Part shown: positions 41,214 through 51,228 of the stretch, one piece after another
Layout of the letters: every line of letters starts with the position of its first letter
How positions within the stretch are numbered: the stretch's first letter is position 1
Assembly: GCF_030580855.1 (NCBI RefSeq)
Contig: NZ_JAUQOP010000008.1
Coordinates: 62,001 to 126,000 of the forward strand
Length of the DNA stretch: 64,000 nucleotides
Origin: Pseudomonas citrullilanati
GTDB lineage: Bacteria > Pseudomonadota > Gammaproteobacteria > Pseudomonadales > Pseudomonadaceae
Direction of reading: 5' to 3'
The notes under the pieces: generated by a model
The model's database searches: none
Told to the model about the DNA's origin: nothing
The model's input: only the letters and a program-made list of their open reading frames with translations
Translations under genes and position numbers: made by a program

Positions 41214-43208
41214 ATGCCCGCATTCCGAACGATTCAGGCTCGCTACACGCTGTTCCTGGTTCTATTCATCCTGGTGCTGTCCATCCTGACGGTCGTGGGC
41301 ATCAGTTACCTGGTCGCGCCCAAGTTGCGCCATACCGAAGAACAGGTGGTCCTCAACCGCATTGGCGAAGTCGCCGGGCAGATCCAGGGCGAACTGAACA
41401 AGGTGCAGGCCCAGCAACGCAGCATCACCCAGACCATTCCATTGCTCGACAGCGATGCCATCGACAAGGTCCTGCCAGGGCTGGTGGACCAGTACGGCGA
41501 ACTGAAAGTGTTCGGCGGCGGGATCTGGCCGCTGCCGAACCAGCGCGCCGAGGGGCGCAGCAAGTTCAGTACGTTCTGGCACCGCGATGCCTCCGGCAAG
41601 CTGATGGTCAACACCTTCTGGAACAGCGACGCCGCGCCGAACTACTACGAGCAACCCTGGCACAAGGGCGGCATGGCCACGCCACCGGGCAAATGTGCCT
41701 GGGCCGCGGCCTACAAGGACGACGCCAGCGCCGAGCCGCGCACCAACTGCGCCATGGCCATCCAGAAGAACGGCGTGCCCTACGGCGTGTCGACCATCGA
41801 CGTGACCCTGGGCTTCTTCAACGACCTGGTGGCGCGCAAGGAAGCCGACCTGAGCGCCGAGATGTTGATCGTCGAAGGCGACGGCAAGATCATCAGCAAC
41901 AGCACGCGTATCAACGGGCCGATTGTCCTGAAGAACATCAGCGAACTGGCCGCCAGCTCGCCATTCGCCGCCCAGGTCCAGGCCGGCCTGGCCCATCGTG
42001 ACCAGCCGCTGCAACGGGTCGAGTTCGACAACAACGGCGAGGCCAGCACCTTTTTCATGCGCCCCATCGAAGGTTCGCCGTGGTTCCTGGCGACGGCATT
42101 GCCCACCCGCCTGATCACCGCCCAGCGCGACGACGTGTTGAACACCCTGAGCCTGCTGCAGATCCCGATGGTGATCCTGCTGGTGCTGATGCAGTTGTAC
42201 GCGATCCGTCAACTGACCCACCGCATGAAGATCCTCAAGGGCAACATCGACGCCTTGTCCACGGGCGATGCCGACCTGACCCGGCGCATCACCATCCGCG
42301 CCGAAGATGAACTGGGCGCCATCGGCCACTCGGTCAACGGCTTCATCGCCTACCTGCAGAACATGATTGGCGAAGTCACCCAGGCCACCGGTGCCATGGC
42401 TTCGAGCCTGGAAAACCTGCAACGGACCTCGGCCCATACCAGCGAGATCCTGATGCGCCACGCCTCGGAAACCGACCAGACCGTGACCGCCATCACCCAG
42501 ATGAGCTCCACGGCCGACAGCGTGGCACAGAATGCCGCCGAGACCGCCGCCTTCACCCAGCGCGCCAACGAGCACGCCGATCGCTCCCGCGTGGTGGTCG
42601 GCGAGGCGTCCAACAGCGTCGTGGCGCTGATCGACGAAGTGTCCAGCGCGACCCGCAAGGTCGAGAGCATGCAGCAGGACGCCCAGCGCATCACCGAGAT
42701 CCTCGGCGTGATCGGCGCCATTGCCGGGCAGACCAACCTGCTGGCCCTGAACGCGGCCATCGAGGCCGCCCGGGCCGGCGAGCAGGGTCGTGGCTTCGCG
42801 GTGGTGGCCGACGAGGTCCGCGCCCTCGCCGCCCGCACCCAGGCCAGCACCTCGGAGATCAACGAAATGCTGACCCGGTTGACCCAGGGCGTGAGTTCGT
42901 CGGTGCAGGCGATGGAAAACACCCAGGCCAGTTGCCAGTCGGCCGCCGATGCGACCTCCCGGGTCAACTCCGGCCTGGACGAAATGGCCGGCTCCGTCAG
43001 CCAGATCAACAGCCTGAGCACCCAGATCGCCACCGCCGCCGAACAGCAAAGCGCGGTGACCGAGGAAATCAACCGCAGCATGGTGCAGATCCGCCACATG
43101 GTGGAGGAACTGGTGGAAAGCGGCCTGGCCAGCGAAAACAACACCCGCCAACTGCTGGATGCGAACAGCCGGGTGAATGCGATCATGGGCCGGTTCAAGG
43201 TGCGCTGA
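41214..43208 (+). CDS. Methyl-accepting chemotaxis protein with Cache-type sensor
   Basis: Chemoreceptor of 664 residues. Membrane segment near residues 12-32, a large periplasmic domain of about 270 residues resembling dCache (with [14 protein letters not shown] and [16 protein letters not shown]), a second segment near 310-330, HAMP and a signalling domain with [20 protein letters not shown]. The ATG at 41214 was chosen over an upstream start at 41196. Orphan receptor, ligand unknown; Cache receptors often bind amino acids or organic acids. Confidence 0.94.
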   Translation: MPAFRTIQARYTLFLVLFILVLSILTVVGISYLVAPKLRHTEEQVVLNRIGEVAGQIQGELNKVQAQQRSITQTIPLLDSDAIDKVLPGLVDQYGELKVFGGGIWPLPNQRAEGRSKFSTFWHRDASGKLMVNTFWNSDAAPNYYEQPWHKGGMATPPGKCAWAAAYKDDASAEPRTNCAMAIQKNGVPYGVSTIDVTLGFFNDLVARKEADLSAEMLIVEGDGKIISNSTRINGPIVLKNISELAASSPFAAQVQAGLAHRDQPLQRVEFDNNGEASTFFMRPIEGSPWFLATALPTRLITAQRDDVLNTLSLLQIPMVILLVLMQLYAIRQLTHRMKILKGNIDALSTGDADLTRRITIRAEDELGAIGHSVNGFIAYLQNMIGEVTQATGAMASSLENLQRTSAHTSEILMRHASETDQTVTAITQMSSTADSVAQNAAETAAFTQRANEHADRSRVVVGEASNSVVALIDEVSSATRKVESMQQDAQRITEILGVIGAIAGQTNLLALNAAIEAARAGEQGRGFAVVADEVRALAARTQASTSEINEMLTRLTQGVSSSVQAMENTQASCQSAADATSRVNSGLDEMAGSVSQINSLSTQIATAAEQQSAVTEEINRSMVQIRHMVEELVESGLASENNTRQLLDANSRVNAIMGRFKVR

Positions 43209-43408
43209 CAGGCGCGTCTACCCGGTTGAACCCAGTGGGCGCCTGCTCCCACTGGGTTTGCTTCGCAAAGGGCTCATGCCCGCCAGGGCTTTCTACCCTC
43301 CCCGTCCCGCCAAGCTGACAATTCTGTCATCCGCCCCTCAGCCCCCTGTCAGCTGCCCCTTGCTACTCTGCTATCCTCCCGCCATTCGTTCGACATGAGA
43401 GCCCTCCC

Positions 43409-43855
43409 ATGGCCAAGCCCCTGCACCTGCTCGCCTTGAGCGCCTTGCTCCTGACCACCCTGGCCCAGGCCGCCGAACCGATAACCATCGACGTGCACCG
43501 CGATGCCAATTGTGGTTGCTGCAAAAAGTGGATCTCGCACCTGCAAGACAACGGCTTCAAGGTCAACGACCACGTCGAGGCCGACATGAGTTCGGTCAAG
43601 CAACGCCTGAGCGTGGCGCCCAACCTGCGCTCCTGCCACACCGCCGAGATCAACGGCAAATTCGTCGAGGGCCATGTCCCGGCCGACCAGGTGCTGGCGC
43701 TGAGCAAGCGTGATGATTTGCTCGGGGTCGCCGCGCCCGGCATGCCCATGGGGTCGCCCGGCATGGAAATGGACGGCATGGGCGATGCCTATCAGGTGAT
43801 CGGCCTGAAGAAGGACGGGACGCAAACCGTGGTGGCGGACTACCCGGCCCAATAA
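43409..43855 (+). CDS. DUF411 exported metal-binding-type protein
   Basis: Protein of 148 residues with a signal peptide (LLALSALLLTTLAQA, cleaved after AQA) and a DUF411 domain. The motif VHRDANCGCCKKWISHL, with three close cysteines, and YTAEI-like (here CHTAEINGKFVEGHVPAD) are the family hallmarks. The C-terminal tail is Met/Gly-rich (GMPMGSPGMEMDGMGD), suggesting copper or silver handling. DUF411 proteins are often found with copper resistance genes, but none is adjacent here. Confidence 0.88.
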   Translation: MAKPLHLLALSALLLTTLAQAAEPITIDVHRDANCGCCKKWISHLQDNGFKVNDHVEADMSSVKQRLSVAPNLRSCHTAEINGKFVEGHVPADQVLALSKRDDLLGVAAPGMPMGSPGMEMDGMGDAYQVIGLKKDGTQTVVADYPAQ

Positions 43856-43953
43856 GGGCGCAGGGGAACGTTCGGACGGTTCGGTTGCCTGTGGTTAATG
43901 TCGCCATAATCGGGCCGCCCCAGGATCGGCGCTGGCCCCCAAGGAGATTGACC

Positions 43954-44985
43954 ATGCCGCGTTCCCCCACCCGCTGGCTGCCAAGCCTGCTGCTGACCGT
44001 CGCGCTGCCTGGGCTCGCCCAGGCGGCCAATCCGCCGGAAGGCCCCGCCTACGGCGCGCAGCTGGAGGGGTTCGAATACCCCTATACGCTCAAGCACTTC
44101 GCCTTCCAGTCCCAGGGCCAATCCTTGCAGATGGGCTACATGGACGTGCCCGCCCAAGGCAAGGTCAATGGCCACACGGTGGTGCTGATGCACGGCAAGA
44201 ACTTCTGCGCCGCCACCTGGGGCGACTCGATCAAGGCCCTCAGCGAGCACGGCTACCGGGTGATCGCGCCGGACCAGATCGGCTTCTGCACGTCGAGCAA
44301 ACCCGACCATTACCAATACAGTTTCCAGCAGCTGGCGAGCAACACCCAGACCCTGCTCAAGACCCTCGGCGTGCAGAAAGCCAGCGTGCTGGGCCACTCC
44401 ACCGGCGGCATGCTCGCCACCCGCTATGCCTTGCAGTTTCCCGAGCAGGTCGAGCGCCTGGCGCTGGTCAACCCCATTGGCCTGGAAGACTGGAAGGCCC
44501 TCGGCGTGCCCTACCGCAGCGTCGACCAGTGGTACCAGCGCGAGCTCAAGCTCAGCGCCGAGGGCATCCGCGAGTACGAACGCAAGACTTATTACGATGG
44601 CCGCTGGAAGCCTGAATTCGATCGCTGGGTAGACATGCTCGCCGGCTTGAACAAGGGCCCCGGGCACGCGCAAGTGGCGTGGAACTCGGCGCTGATCTAC
44701 GACATGATCTTCACCCAGCCGGTCTATTACGAGTTCAAGGACCTGAGCGTCCCGACCCTGCTGCTGATCGGCACCGCCGACACCACGGCCATCGGCAGCG
44801 ACATCGCGCCGCCCGCGGTGAAGGCCCGGCTGGGCCGCTATGAGGTGCTGGGCAAGCAGGTCGCGCAACTGATTCCACGCTCGACCCTGGTGGAGTTCCC
44901 CAACCTGGGGCACGCGCCGCAGATGGAAGAGCCGGCGCGCTTCCACCAGGCCTTGCTCGGCTGGCTGGACAAACCCATTCCCTGA
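43954..44985 (+). CDS. Exported alpha/beta hydrolase
   Basis: Hydrolase of 343 residues with a signal peptide (PSLLLTVALPGLAQAA). The nucleophile elbow is GHSTGG (Ser in LGHSTGGML), preceded by the oxyanion region VVLMHGKNFCAATW; the acid is probably in LLIGTADTTA and the His in FPNLGHAPQMEEP. The ATG at 43954 follows AAGGAG. Family substrates vary (esters, epoxides, lactones), so none is assigned. The 2-hydroxyacid dehydrogenase gene starts 11 bp downstream, likely one operon. Confidence 0.9.
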   Translation: MPRSPTRWLPSLLLTVALPGLAQAANPPEGPAYGAQLEGFEYPYTLKHFAFQSQGQSLQMGYMDVPAQGKVNGHTVVLMHGKNFCAATWGDSIKALSEHGYRVIAPDQIGFCTSSKPDHYQYSFQQLASNTQTLLKTLGVQKASVLGHSTGGMLATRYALQFPEQVERLALVNPIGLEDWKALGVPYRSVDQWYQRELKLSAEGIREYERKTYYDGRWKPEFDRWVDMLAGLNKGPGHAQVAWNSALIYDMIFTQPVYYEFKDLSVPTLLLIGTADTTAIGSDIAPPAVKARLGRYEVLGKQVAQLIPRSTLVEFPNLGHAPQMEEPARFHQALLGWLDKPIP

Positions 44986-44996
44986 CGAGGTGTTCC

Positions 44997-45953
44997 ATGA
45001 CGGTGCAGATAGCAGTCATCGACGATTGGCAAGACGTGGCCCGGGACGTGGTCGACTGGTCGCTGTTGGACGAGGTGGGCCAGGTGACCTTCCTCCACGA
45101 TTACCCGGCCGACCGCGACACCCTGGCCGAGCGCTTTCAGCCCTTCGAGGTGATCTGCGTGATGCGCGAGCGCACCCTCTTCGACGAAGCCCTGCTGCGA
45201 CGCCTGCCCCGTCTCAAGCTGTTGCTCACCGGCGGCATGCGCAACGCCGCCCTCGACCTCGAAGCCGCCGCCGCGCTGGGCATCCAGGTGTGTGGCACGG
45301 AAAGCTACAAGCACGCCGCGCCCGAACTGACCTGGACGCTGATCATGGCGCTGACCCGCAACCTGGTACAGGAAGCCAATGCCCTGCGCGCCGGCGCGTG
45401 GCAGCAAGGCCTGGGTGGCGATCTGCATGGCAAGACCCTGGGGATCCTTGGCCTGGGCAGCATCGGCACGCGGGTGGCGCAGTTCGGCCAGGTGTTCGGC
45501 ATGCGGGTGATTGCCTGGAGCCAACACCTCACGGCGGAACGCGCCGCCGAAGCGGGCGTGACCTATGTGAGCAAGCAGGCGTTGTTCGAACAGGCCGACG
45601 TCCTGTCGATCCACCTGGTGCTCAGCGAGCGCAGCCGCGGCCTGGTGGATGCGCAGGCCCTGGATTGGATGAAGCCCTCGGCGCTGCTGGTCAATACCGC
45701 CCGTGGGCCGATCGTCGATGAGGCCGCGCTGATCGAGGCCCTCCGACACAAGCGCCTGGCTGGTGCCGCCCTCGACGTCTTCGCCCAAGAACCCCTGCCC
45801 GCCGACCACCCCTTCCGCCGCCTGGACAACGTACTGGCCACCCCGCACGTGGGCTACGTCACCCGACAGAACTACCAGCGCTTCTACTCCCTGATGATCG
45901 AAGACCTCCTGGCCTGGGCCGCCGGCAACCCCATCCGCCTGCTGACCCCATGA
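44997..45953 (+). CDS. D-2-hydroxyacid dehydrogenase
   Basis: NAD(P)-dependent dehydrogenase of 318 residues. The Rossmann motif is GILGLGSIGTRVA, the catalytic Arg lies in LLTGGMRNAA, the acidic residue in LDVFAQEPLPADHPF and the catalytic His in TPHVGYVTRQNY; NTARGPIVDE is the third signature. It reduces a 2-oxo acid to a D-2-hydroxy acid or the reverse; the substrate is not predictable. Eleven bp follow the hydrolase gene, suggesting co-transcription. Confidence 0.92.
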   Translation: MTVQIAVIDDWQDVARDVVDWSLLDEVGQVTFLHDYPADRDTLAERFQPFEVICVMRERTLFDEALLRRLPRLKLLLTGGMRNAALDLEAAAALGIQVCGTESYKHAAPELTWTLIMALTRNLVQEANALRAGAWQQGLGGDLHGKTLGILGLGSIGTRVAQFGQVFGMRVIAWSQHLTAERAAEAGVTYVSKQALFEQADVLSIHLVLSERSRGLVDAQALDWMKPSALLVNTARGPIVDEAALIEALRHKRLAGAALDVFAQEPLPADHPFRRLDNVLATPHVGYVTRQNYQRFYSLMIEDLLAWAAGNPIRLLTP

Positions 45954-45966
45954 CCTGAATCCGCTG

Positions 45967-46745
45967 GGCCTGCTCAAGATGGCGGTGGGTCAGTTTGCAT
46001 TGATGTCGCCTGGGCCGACGCCTTCGCGGGCAAGCCCGCTCCCACAGGGGGATTTGTGCTGGGCCGCAGGTTTGTGAACAACCGAGATCCACTGTGGGAG
46101 CGAGCCTGCTCGCGATGGCGGTGGGCCAGCTTGCATCGATATCGCCTGTGCCGCCGCCTTCGCGGGCAAGCCCGCTCCCACAGGGGATTTGCGGTGGGCC
46201 GCAGGTTTGTGAGCAACCGACATCCAGTGTGGGAGCGAGCTTGCTCGCGAAAGCGGTAGGTCAGCTTGCATTGATGTCGCCTGGGCCGACGCCTTCGCGG
46301 GCAGGCCCGCTCCCACAGGGGGATTTGCGGTGGGCCGCAGGTTTGTGAGCAACCGACATCCCGTGTGGGAGCGAGCTTGCTCGCGATGGCGGTGGGTCAG
46401 CTTACATCGATGCCGCCTGGGCCGACGCCTTCGCGGGCAGGCCCGCTCCCACAGGGGATTTGTGCTGGGCCGCAGGTTTGTAAGCAACCGAGATCCCGTG
46501 TGGGAGCGAGCTTGCTCGCGATGGCGGTGGGTCAGCTTGCCTCGATGTCCCCTGTACCGCCGCCTTCGCGGGCAAGCCCGCTCCCACAGGGGATTTGCGG
46601 TGGGCCGCAGGTTTGTGAGCAACCGACATCCAGTGTGGGAGCGAGCTTGCTCGCGAAAGCGGTAGGTCAGCTTGCATTGATGTCGCCTGGGCCCGACGCC
46701 TTCGCGGGCAGGCCCGCTCCCACAGGGGATTTGTGCTGGGCCGGG
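45967..46745. repeat. Array of eleven REP elements in alternating orientation (BIME cluster)
   Basis: This occupies most of the 970-bp gap before cptA. Forward copies (GTGGGAGCGAGCTTGCTCGC) begin near 46093, 46228, 46363, 46498 and 46633; reverse copies (GCGGGCAAGCCCGCTCCCAC) near 46021, 46155, 46291, 46426, 46561 and 46697. The period is about 135 bp, giving five near-identical tandem units. A diverged forward half-copy seems to begin the array at 45967-45985. Spacers are also conserved (GGGCCGCAGGTTTGTGAGCA), so the unit as a whole was duplicated. No gene is seen in it. Confidence 0.92.
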
Positions 46746-46923
46746 TTTGGCGCCCCCATCGAATTCCTGTGTGCCTGCGCCCAAGTCAGCATTTTATAAG
46801 CAAAAAACTCACGAAGTTTTCACAAGCGGCTCGCGATACTTCCCGCCTTTAGGGTTGCTCGGCGGGCGCTGCGGTCACCAATCCGGTACCGGCAGGCTCG
46901 TCGATAACAGGCTGGAGCGCTTG

Positions 46924-48669
46924 ATGAGTGTGTTCAAACGCAGCACAACGACTGCGAAAGGTTTCGACTGGGCCGGGCTTGGCTGGCTGTTCCTGTTCTT
47001 CTGGTATTTTTCGGGCATTACCCAGCTGCTCATCCTGCTCAGCGACACGTCCGGCTTCACCGGGTTTCGCCAGGCCTTCGTGATGAGCGCCCTGTGGCTG
47101 GCGCCCATGCTGCTCTTCCCCAACCGCACCCGCCTGCTCGCGGCACTGATCGGGATCGTGCTGTGGGCTTGCTCCATGGCGAGCCTGGGGTATTTCTTCA
47201 TTTACCAGCAGGAATTTTCCCAGAGCGTCATCTTCATCATGTTCGAATCGAACGTGGCCGAAGCCGGCGAATACATGACCCAGTACTTTGCCTGGTGGAT
47301 GGTGCCGGCGTTCCTCGCCCATACCGTCGTCGGCTACCTGCTCTGGACCCGCCTGCGCCCGGTGCACTTGCCACGTGGGCAAGCCATGGTCGCGGCGGCG
47401 GCCATCGTGGTAGCCGTGGTCGGCTATCCGCTGATCAAGCAGACCCAGCGCACCGGCAGCTTCGCCGGTGGCCTGGAGAAATTCGAAGACCGCATCGAGC
47501 CCGCCGTGCCGTGGCAGATGGTCGTGGCGTACCGTCGCTATGGCGAACAGCTGGAAAACATGCAGGGCATGTTGCACAGCGCCAGCAAGATCGCGCCCCT
47601 GAACAACCTCAAGGACGCCATGGCCAACCAGCCGGCAACCCTGGTGCTGGTGATCGGTGAATCCACCAACCGCCAGCGCATGAGCCTCTACGGCTACCCG
47701 CGGGAAACCACCCCGGAACTGGACAAGCTCAAGGACCAGCTCTCGGTGTTCGACAACGTCATCACCCCGCGCCCCTATACCATCGAAGCGTTGCAGCAGG
47801 TGCTGACCTTCGCCGACGAGCAGAACCCGGACCTGTACCTGAGCACGCCGTCGCTGGTGAGCATGATGAAGCAGGCCGGCTACAAGACCTTCTGGATCAC
47901 CAACCAGCAGACCATGACCAAGCGCAACACCATGCTCACGACCTTTTCCCAGCAGGCCGACGAGCAGGTGTACCTCAACAACAACCGCAACCAGAACGCC
48001 GCCCAGTATGACGGCGACGTGATCGAGCCCTTCAACAAGGCCCTGGCCGACAGCGCCCCGCGCAAGCTGATCGTGGTGCACCTGCTCGGCACCCACATGA
48101 GCTACCAGTACCGGTATCCGCCAACGTTCGACAAGTTCACCGACCGCCAGGGCGTGCCGGCCGGTGTACGCGACGACCAGTTGCCGACCTACAACAGCTA
48201 CGACAACGCGGTGCTGTACAACGACTTCGTGGTGTCCAGCCTGATCAAGGACTACGCCAAGAGCGATCCCAACGGCTTCCTGCTGTACCTGTCGGACCAC
48301 GGCGAGGACGTCTTCGATTCCCAGGGCCATGACACCCTGGGTCGCAACGAAGCCAAGCCCACCGCGCCGATGTACACCATCCCGTTCATGGCCTGGGCCT
48401 CGCCCAAGTGGCGCGAAAGCCATGATTGGAACTTTGCCGGCGACCTGTCGCGGCCCTACAGCAGTTCTCAGCTGATCCACACCTGGGCCGACCTGGCGGG
48501 CCTGAGCTTCGACGAGCTGGACCACAGCAAGAGCCTGGTCAGCGATCAGTTCAAGGCGCGCCCGCTGATGATCGGCAATCCCTACGAAGGCCAGCACAAG
48601 GGCCTGATCGATTTCAGCCTGATCAAGCCAAAACCCAAGGCACCGGCGGCTGAAATCGTCCAGAAGTGA
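46924..48669 (+). CDS. cptA: Phosphoethanolamine transferase for LPS core
   Basis: Inner-membrane sulfatase-fold enzyme of 581 residues that transfers phosphoethanolamine from phosphatidylethanolamine to LPS core, as CptA does. Five membrane helices occupy residues 15-170; the periplasmic catalytic domain has VIGESTNRQRMSLYGYPRET with Thr248 as nucleophile, KTFWITNQQTMTKRNTM, HLLGTHMSYQYRYP and YLSDHGEDVFDSQG with metal ligands. The match to CptA/YijP is extended, including QEFSQSVIFIMFESN. The ATG at 46924 follows GGAGCG. Its promoter must lie between the REP array and 46924. Confidence 0.9.
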   Translation: MSVFKRSTTTAKGFDWAGLGWLFLFFWYFSGITQLLILLSDTSGFTGFRQAFVMSALWLAPMLLFPNRTRLLAALIGIVLWACSMASLGYFFIYQQEFSQSVIFIMFESNVAEAGEYMTQYFAWWMVPAFLAHTVVGYLLWTRLRPVHLPRGQAMVAAAAIVVAVVGYPLIKQTQRTGSFAGGLEKFEDRIEPAVPWQMVVAYRRYGEQLENMQGMLHSASKIAPLNNLKDAMANQPATLVLVIGESTNRQRMSLYGYPRETTPELDKLKDQLSVFDNVITPRPYTIEALQQVLTFADEQNPDLYLSTPSLVSMMKQAGYKTFWITNQQTMTKRNTMLTTFSQQADEQVYLNNNRNQNAAQYDGDVIEPFNKALADSAPRKLIVVHLLGTHMSYQYRYPPTFDKFTDRQGVPAGVRDDQLPTYNSYDNAVLYNDFVVSSLIKDYAKSDPNGFLLYLSDHGEDVFDSQGHDTLGRNEAKPTAPMYTIPFMAWASPKWRESHDWNFAGDLSRPYSSSQLIHTWADLAGLSFDELDHSKSLVSDQFKARPLMIGNPYEGQHKGLIDFSLIKPKPKAPAAEIVQK

Positions 48670-48705
48670 TCGAAAACGGTTGGCAGCCCGCTGGCAGGAT
48701 CCAGG

Positions 48706-49827
48706 TCAGGCGGGCTGGCCAAAACGTTGCATCTGCATTTCCTGGAGGCGACTGAGGGTGCGCCGGAACGGAAACTGCAGGTAGCCCTCGGTGTACAACC
48801 CCTCCATCGGCACCTCGGCGCACAGGTACAGCGGCACCTTGCGGTCATAGCACTCGTCCACCAGGGCGATGAAGCGCCGCACGCCGTCGTCATGGACGGA
48901 CAATTGCGGCAGTTCGCGGTCACCGGCCTCGACCCGCTCGACACCGTCCTCGGTGCCACGGGCGATGCGCCCTTCGCGCTGCTCGGCGCTCAGGCACGGC
49001 ACGTCGCCGAGCAGGATAACGCCGAAGCGGTCGCACAAAGCCATGAAATCCACCGCCGAGAACGGTTGTTCACACAGGTCGGCGTAACGGCTCCAGAGCA
49101 CCGTGTCGCTCGCCCGGACCGGTTCGAGCAGGCGATGGCCGACTTCGATCGGCCCGGCGGCGACGGCTTGCCCGGCGGCCAACTGATCGAAGACCGCGGC
49201 CAGCGGGTCGGGTTGCCCGGGGTTACGTACCCAGTAGCGCTGCTGCACCGCGCCCGGGTGCTGGCGATGGTCTTGCCATCCATTCACCGGCACCACTTGC
49301 ATGTGTTGCTTGATCGCGGTAATGGTCGGCAGGAAGCGGTCACGGTTGTGTCCGTTGGCATAGAGCTCTTCCGGCGGCAGGTTGGACGTGCTCACCACCA
49401 CCATGCCTAGATCGAACATCACCTGGAACAGCCGCCCGAGAATCATCGCATCGCCAATGTCAGAGACGAATAACTCGTCGAAGCACAGCACCCGCACTTC
49501 GGCACTCAATTCCCGGGCCAGGGCCTGCAAGGGGTCCGGCGTGCCGGTCAGTTGGAACGAGCGCTGGTGCACCCAGGCCATGAAGTGATGGAAGTGCTGA
49601 CGGCGCGCCGGCACTTTGAGGCTTTCATGGAAACGGTCCATCAGCCAGGTCTTGCCACGGCCCACCGGGCCCCAGAGGTAGACGCCCTTGATCGACTTGC
49701 GACCCTCGCCCAACGCCTGGTGGCATTGCTCCAGGGTCATGATCGCCAATTCCTGGGCCTCGTCCTGGACGAAGCCGTGGTGTTCGATGGCGTGCTGCCA
49801 GGCATTCAAGGGGGAGTCGAAAGTCAT
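48706..49827 (-). CDS. zapE: ZapE-like AFG1 family ATPase
   Basis: P-loop ATPase of 373 residues of the AFG1/ZapE family, linked in E. coli to Z-ring constriction. Walker A GPVGRGKT at residues 53-60 and Walker B VLCFDELFVSDIGD are intact; VVVSTSNLPPEELYANGHNR is a family hallmark. The ATG at 49827 was chosen although the frame extends 40 codons upstream, since MTFDSPLNAWQHAIE is the usual start. Many Pseudomonas carry more than one AFG1-type gene, so this may be a second paralogue. Confidence 0.87.
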   Translation of the reverse strand: MTFDSPLNAWQHAIEHHGFVQDEAQELAIMTLEQCHQALGEGRKSIKGVYLWGPVGRGKTWLMDRFHESLKVPARRQHFHHFMAWVHQRSFQLTGTPDPLQALARELSAEVRVLCFDELFVSDIGDAMILGRLFQVMFDLGMVVVSTSNLPPEELYANGHNRDRFLPTITAIKQHMQVVPVNGWQDHRQHPGAVQQRYWVRNPGQPDPLAAVFDQLAAGQAVAAGPIEVGHRLLEPVRASDTVLWSRYADLCEQPFSAVDFMALCDRFGVILLGDVPCLSAEQREGRIARGTEDGVERVEAGDRELPQLSVHDDGVRRFIALVDECYDRKVPLYLCAEVPMEGLYTEGYLQFPFRRTLSRLQEMQMQRFGQPA

Positions 49828-49971
49828 ACGGCCCAGGTCCGGAAAACGAAGGTGGGGAGTATGCCATGTTGATGAGCCAGCGATCACGCTGGCCTCATGA
49901 ACAACGCAGCCCCCCGTGGCGAGGGGCCTGTTGGTGCTGGGTTGCACGGCTACCGCAAACGCCGGTAGCTG

Positions 49972-50313
49972 CTAGATCGAGATATCCAGCCGGCTGATCT
50001 TGCCTTGCGCATCAAGGCGGAAGGTGTAGCGTAACTCCAGCGGGCTGCCGGGGAACGTGCCGGAGATCAGGTTCTGCACCAGCACCTTGCCGGTGCGCTG
50101 CTGCACGTTGAGCACCTCCACCCGCGGTTGGTAACGCTGGGCGGTGTCTTCCATCCATTGGGCGATGGCCTGGGCACCGAGGCGGTGGTGGCCCTCATCG
50201 AACACGCTGGCGTCTTCGGCGAAGAAACGCGTCGCCGCCGAGCTGTCACGGGCATTGGCGGCCGCAATGTAGCCGGCGATGGCCGGGGCCAGGGTAGAGA
50301 CGGGGTTGGACAT
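49972..50313 (-). CDS. SnoaL/NTF2-like domain protein
   Basis: Small protein of 113 residues with a cone-shaped NTF2/SnoaL fold predicted from the sequence: helical ATRFFAEDASVFDEGHHRLG then strand-rich RYTFRLDAQGKISRLDISI. Similar proteins act as polyketide cyclases, dehydratases or simple binding proteins, so the role is open. The ATG at 50313 was chosen since 50319 would be TTG. It lies downstream of the WYL regulator gene on the same strand by 53 bp and may be its target. Confidence 0.82.
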   Translation of the reverse strand: MSNPVSTLAPAIAGYIAAANARDSSAATRFFAEDASVFDEGHHRLGAQAIAQWMEDTAQRYQPRVEVLNVQQRTGKVLVQNLISGTFPGSPLELRYTFRLDAQGKISRLDISI

Positions 50314-50365
50314 TGGCAAGGCTCCTTGTTTTATCGATCTGGCCTCATCCTAAAACAGCGTTGTG

Positions 50366-51082
50366 TCAGTTTTTGTCAGGAGTGAACCGCCCGGTTTCAT
50401 CCAGTTGCATCAGCGCGAACCAGGCGCGCAACAGGTCGCTGCGGCGGCCCGGATAGCGCTCGCCCTGTGCGGTGGCCGAGGCAATCCGGTCGGTGCGGAA
50501 GGTCCGGTAGGCGCCACGCAATTCGCACCAGGCCACCACCACCCGTGCTTCGTTGAAAAAGCCCAGGGCCAGAGGCCAGATCAGCCGTTGGCTGGGGGTC
50601 TTGTTGACGTCGGCGTAATCGATGTGCAGCTTGGATTGGGCGCGAATGGCCTGGCGATACACGTTCAATTCCACGGTGTTCTGCGGATAGCCGTAGCCCG
50701 GCGGCCCCGGCAGCACCGTGGGATTGCGCAAGGCGTCGCGCACGTCGGGGGCCAGCACCGCGGCCACTTTCGCCAGCGCGTCGGCGGCGGCCTTGCCCAG
50801 CACGTCGTCGCCACGCTGGTCCACGTAGCGCAGCCCCAACACGATGGCCTCGATTTCATCGGCGGTGAACATCAACGGCGGCAAGAACAGGCCACTGCGC
50901 AAGACATAACCGATGCCCGCCTCGCCCTGGATCGGCGCGCCAAGGGCCGTCAGCTCGGCAATGTCGCGGTACAAGGTGCGCTCGGACACCTTCAGCTCGA
51001 CGGCCAGTGTCGCGGCGGTAACCGGGCAACGCTTGCCCCGCAAGACTTGCAGCAAAGTGAGCAGCCGGGTAGTACGCGACAC
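50366..51082 (-). CDS. YafY-type HTH regulator with WYL domain
   Basis: Regulator of 238 residues with a DeoR-like winged helix at the N-terminus (VSRTTRLLTLLQVLRGKRCP then TLYRDIAELTALGAPI) and a C-terminal WYL ligand-sensing domain. The GTG at 51082 gives the canonical YafY start; the upstream extension of 27 residues is unlikely. WYL proteins respond to small ligands or nucleic acids. Probably controls the NTF2-like gene just downstream. Confidence 0.88.
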   Translation of the reverse strand: MSRTTRLLTLLQVLRGKRCPVTAATLAVELKVSERTLYRDIAELTALGAPIQGEAGIGYVLRSGLFLPPLMFTADEIEAIVLGLRYVDQRGDDVLGKAAADALAKVAAVLAPDVRDALRNPTVLPGPPGYGYPQNTVELNVYRQAIRAQSKLHIDYADVNKTPSQRLIWPLALGFFNEARVVVAWCELRGAYRTFRTDRIASATAQGERYPGRRSDLLRAWFALMQLDETGRFTPDKN

Positions 51083-51228
51083 GATGGAGGATCCGCCGGA
51101 AATAAATTGCCGCAGATTAGCAGAGGCTGGTGTCAGAAATTGACAGGAGCCCAGCATTTTCATGATCAGCTACCTGTCCCATTCACTACGGTAGTGCTTC
51201 CCCCTGATAGCCATCGCGAGAGTTGACC

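Noticed and set aside
45967..46745. Possible CRISPR array because of regular repeats
   Set aside because: Repeats alternate in orientation and the spacers are themselves conserved; no cas gene is present. This is a REP/BIME array.
45990..46799. Several open frames with repeats such as GASLLAKAVGQL and PLWERACPRR inside the REP array
   Set aside because: These are translations of the REP units in different frames, without ribosome sites, and not proteins.
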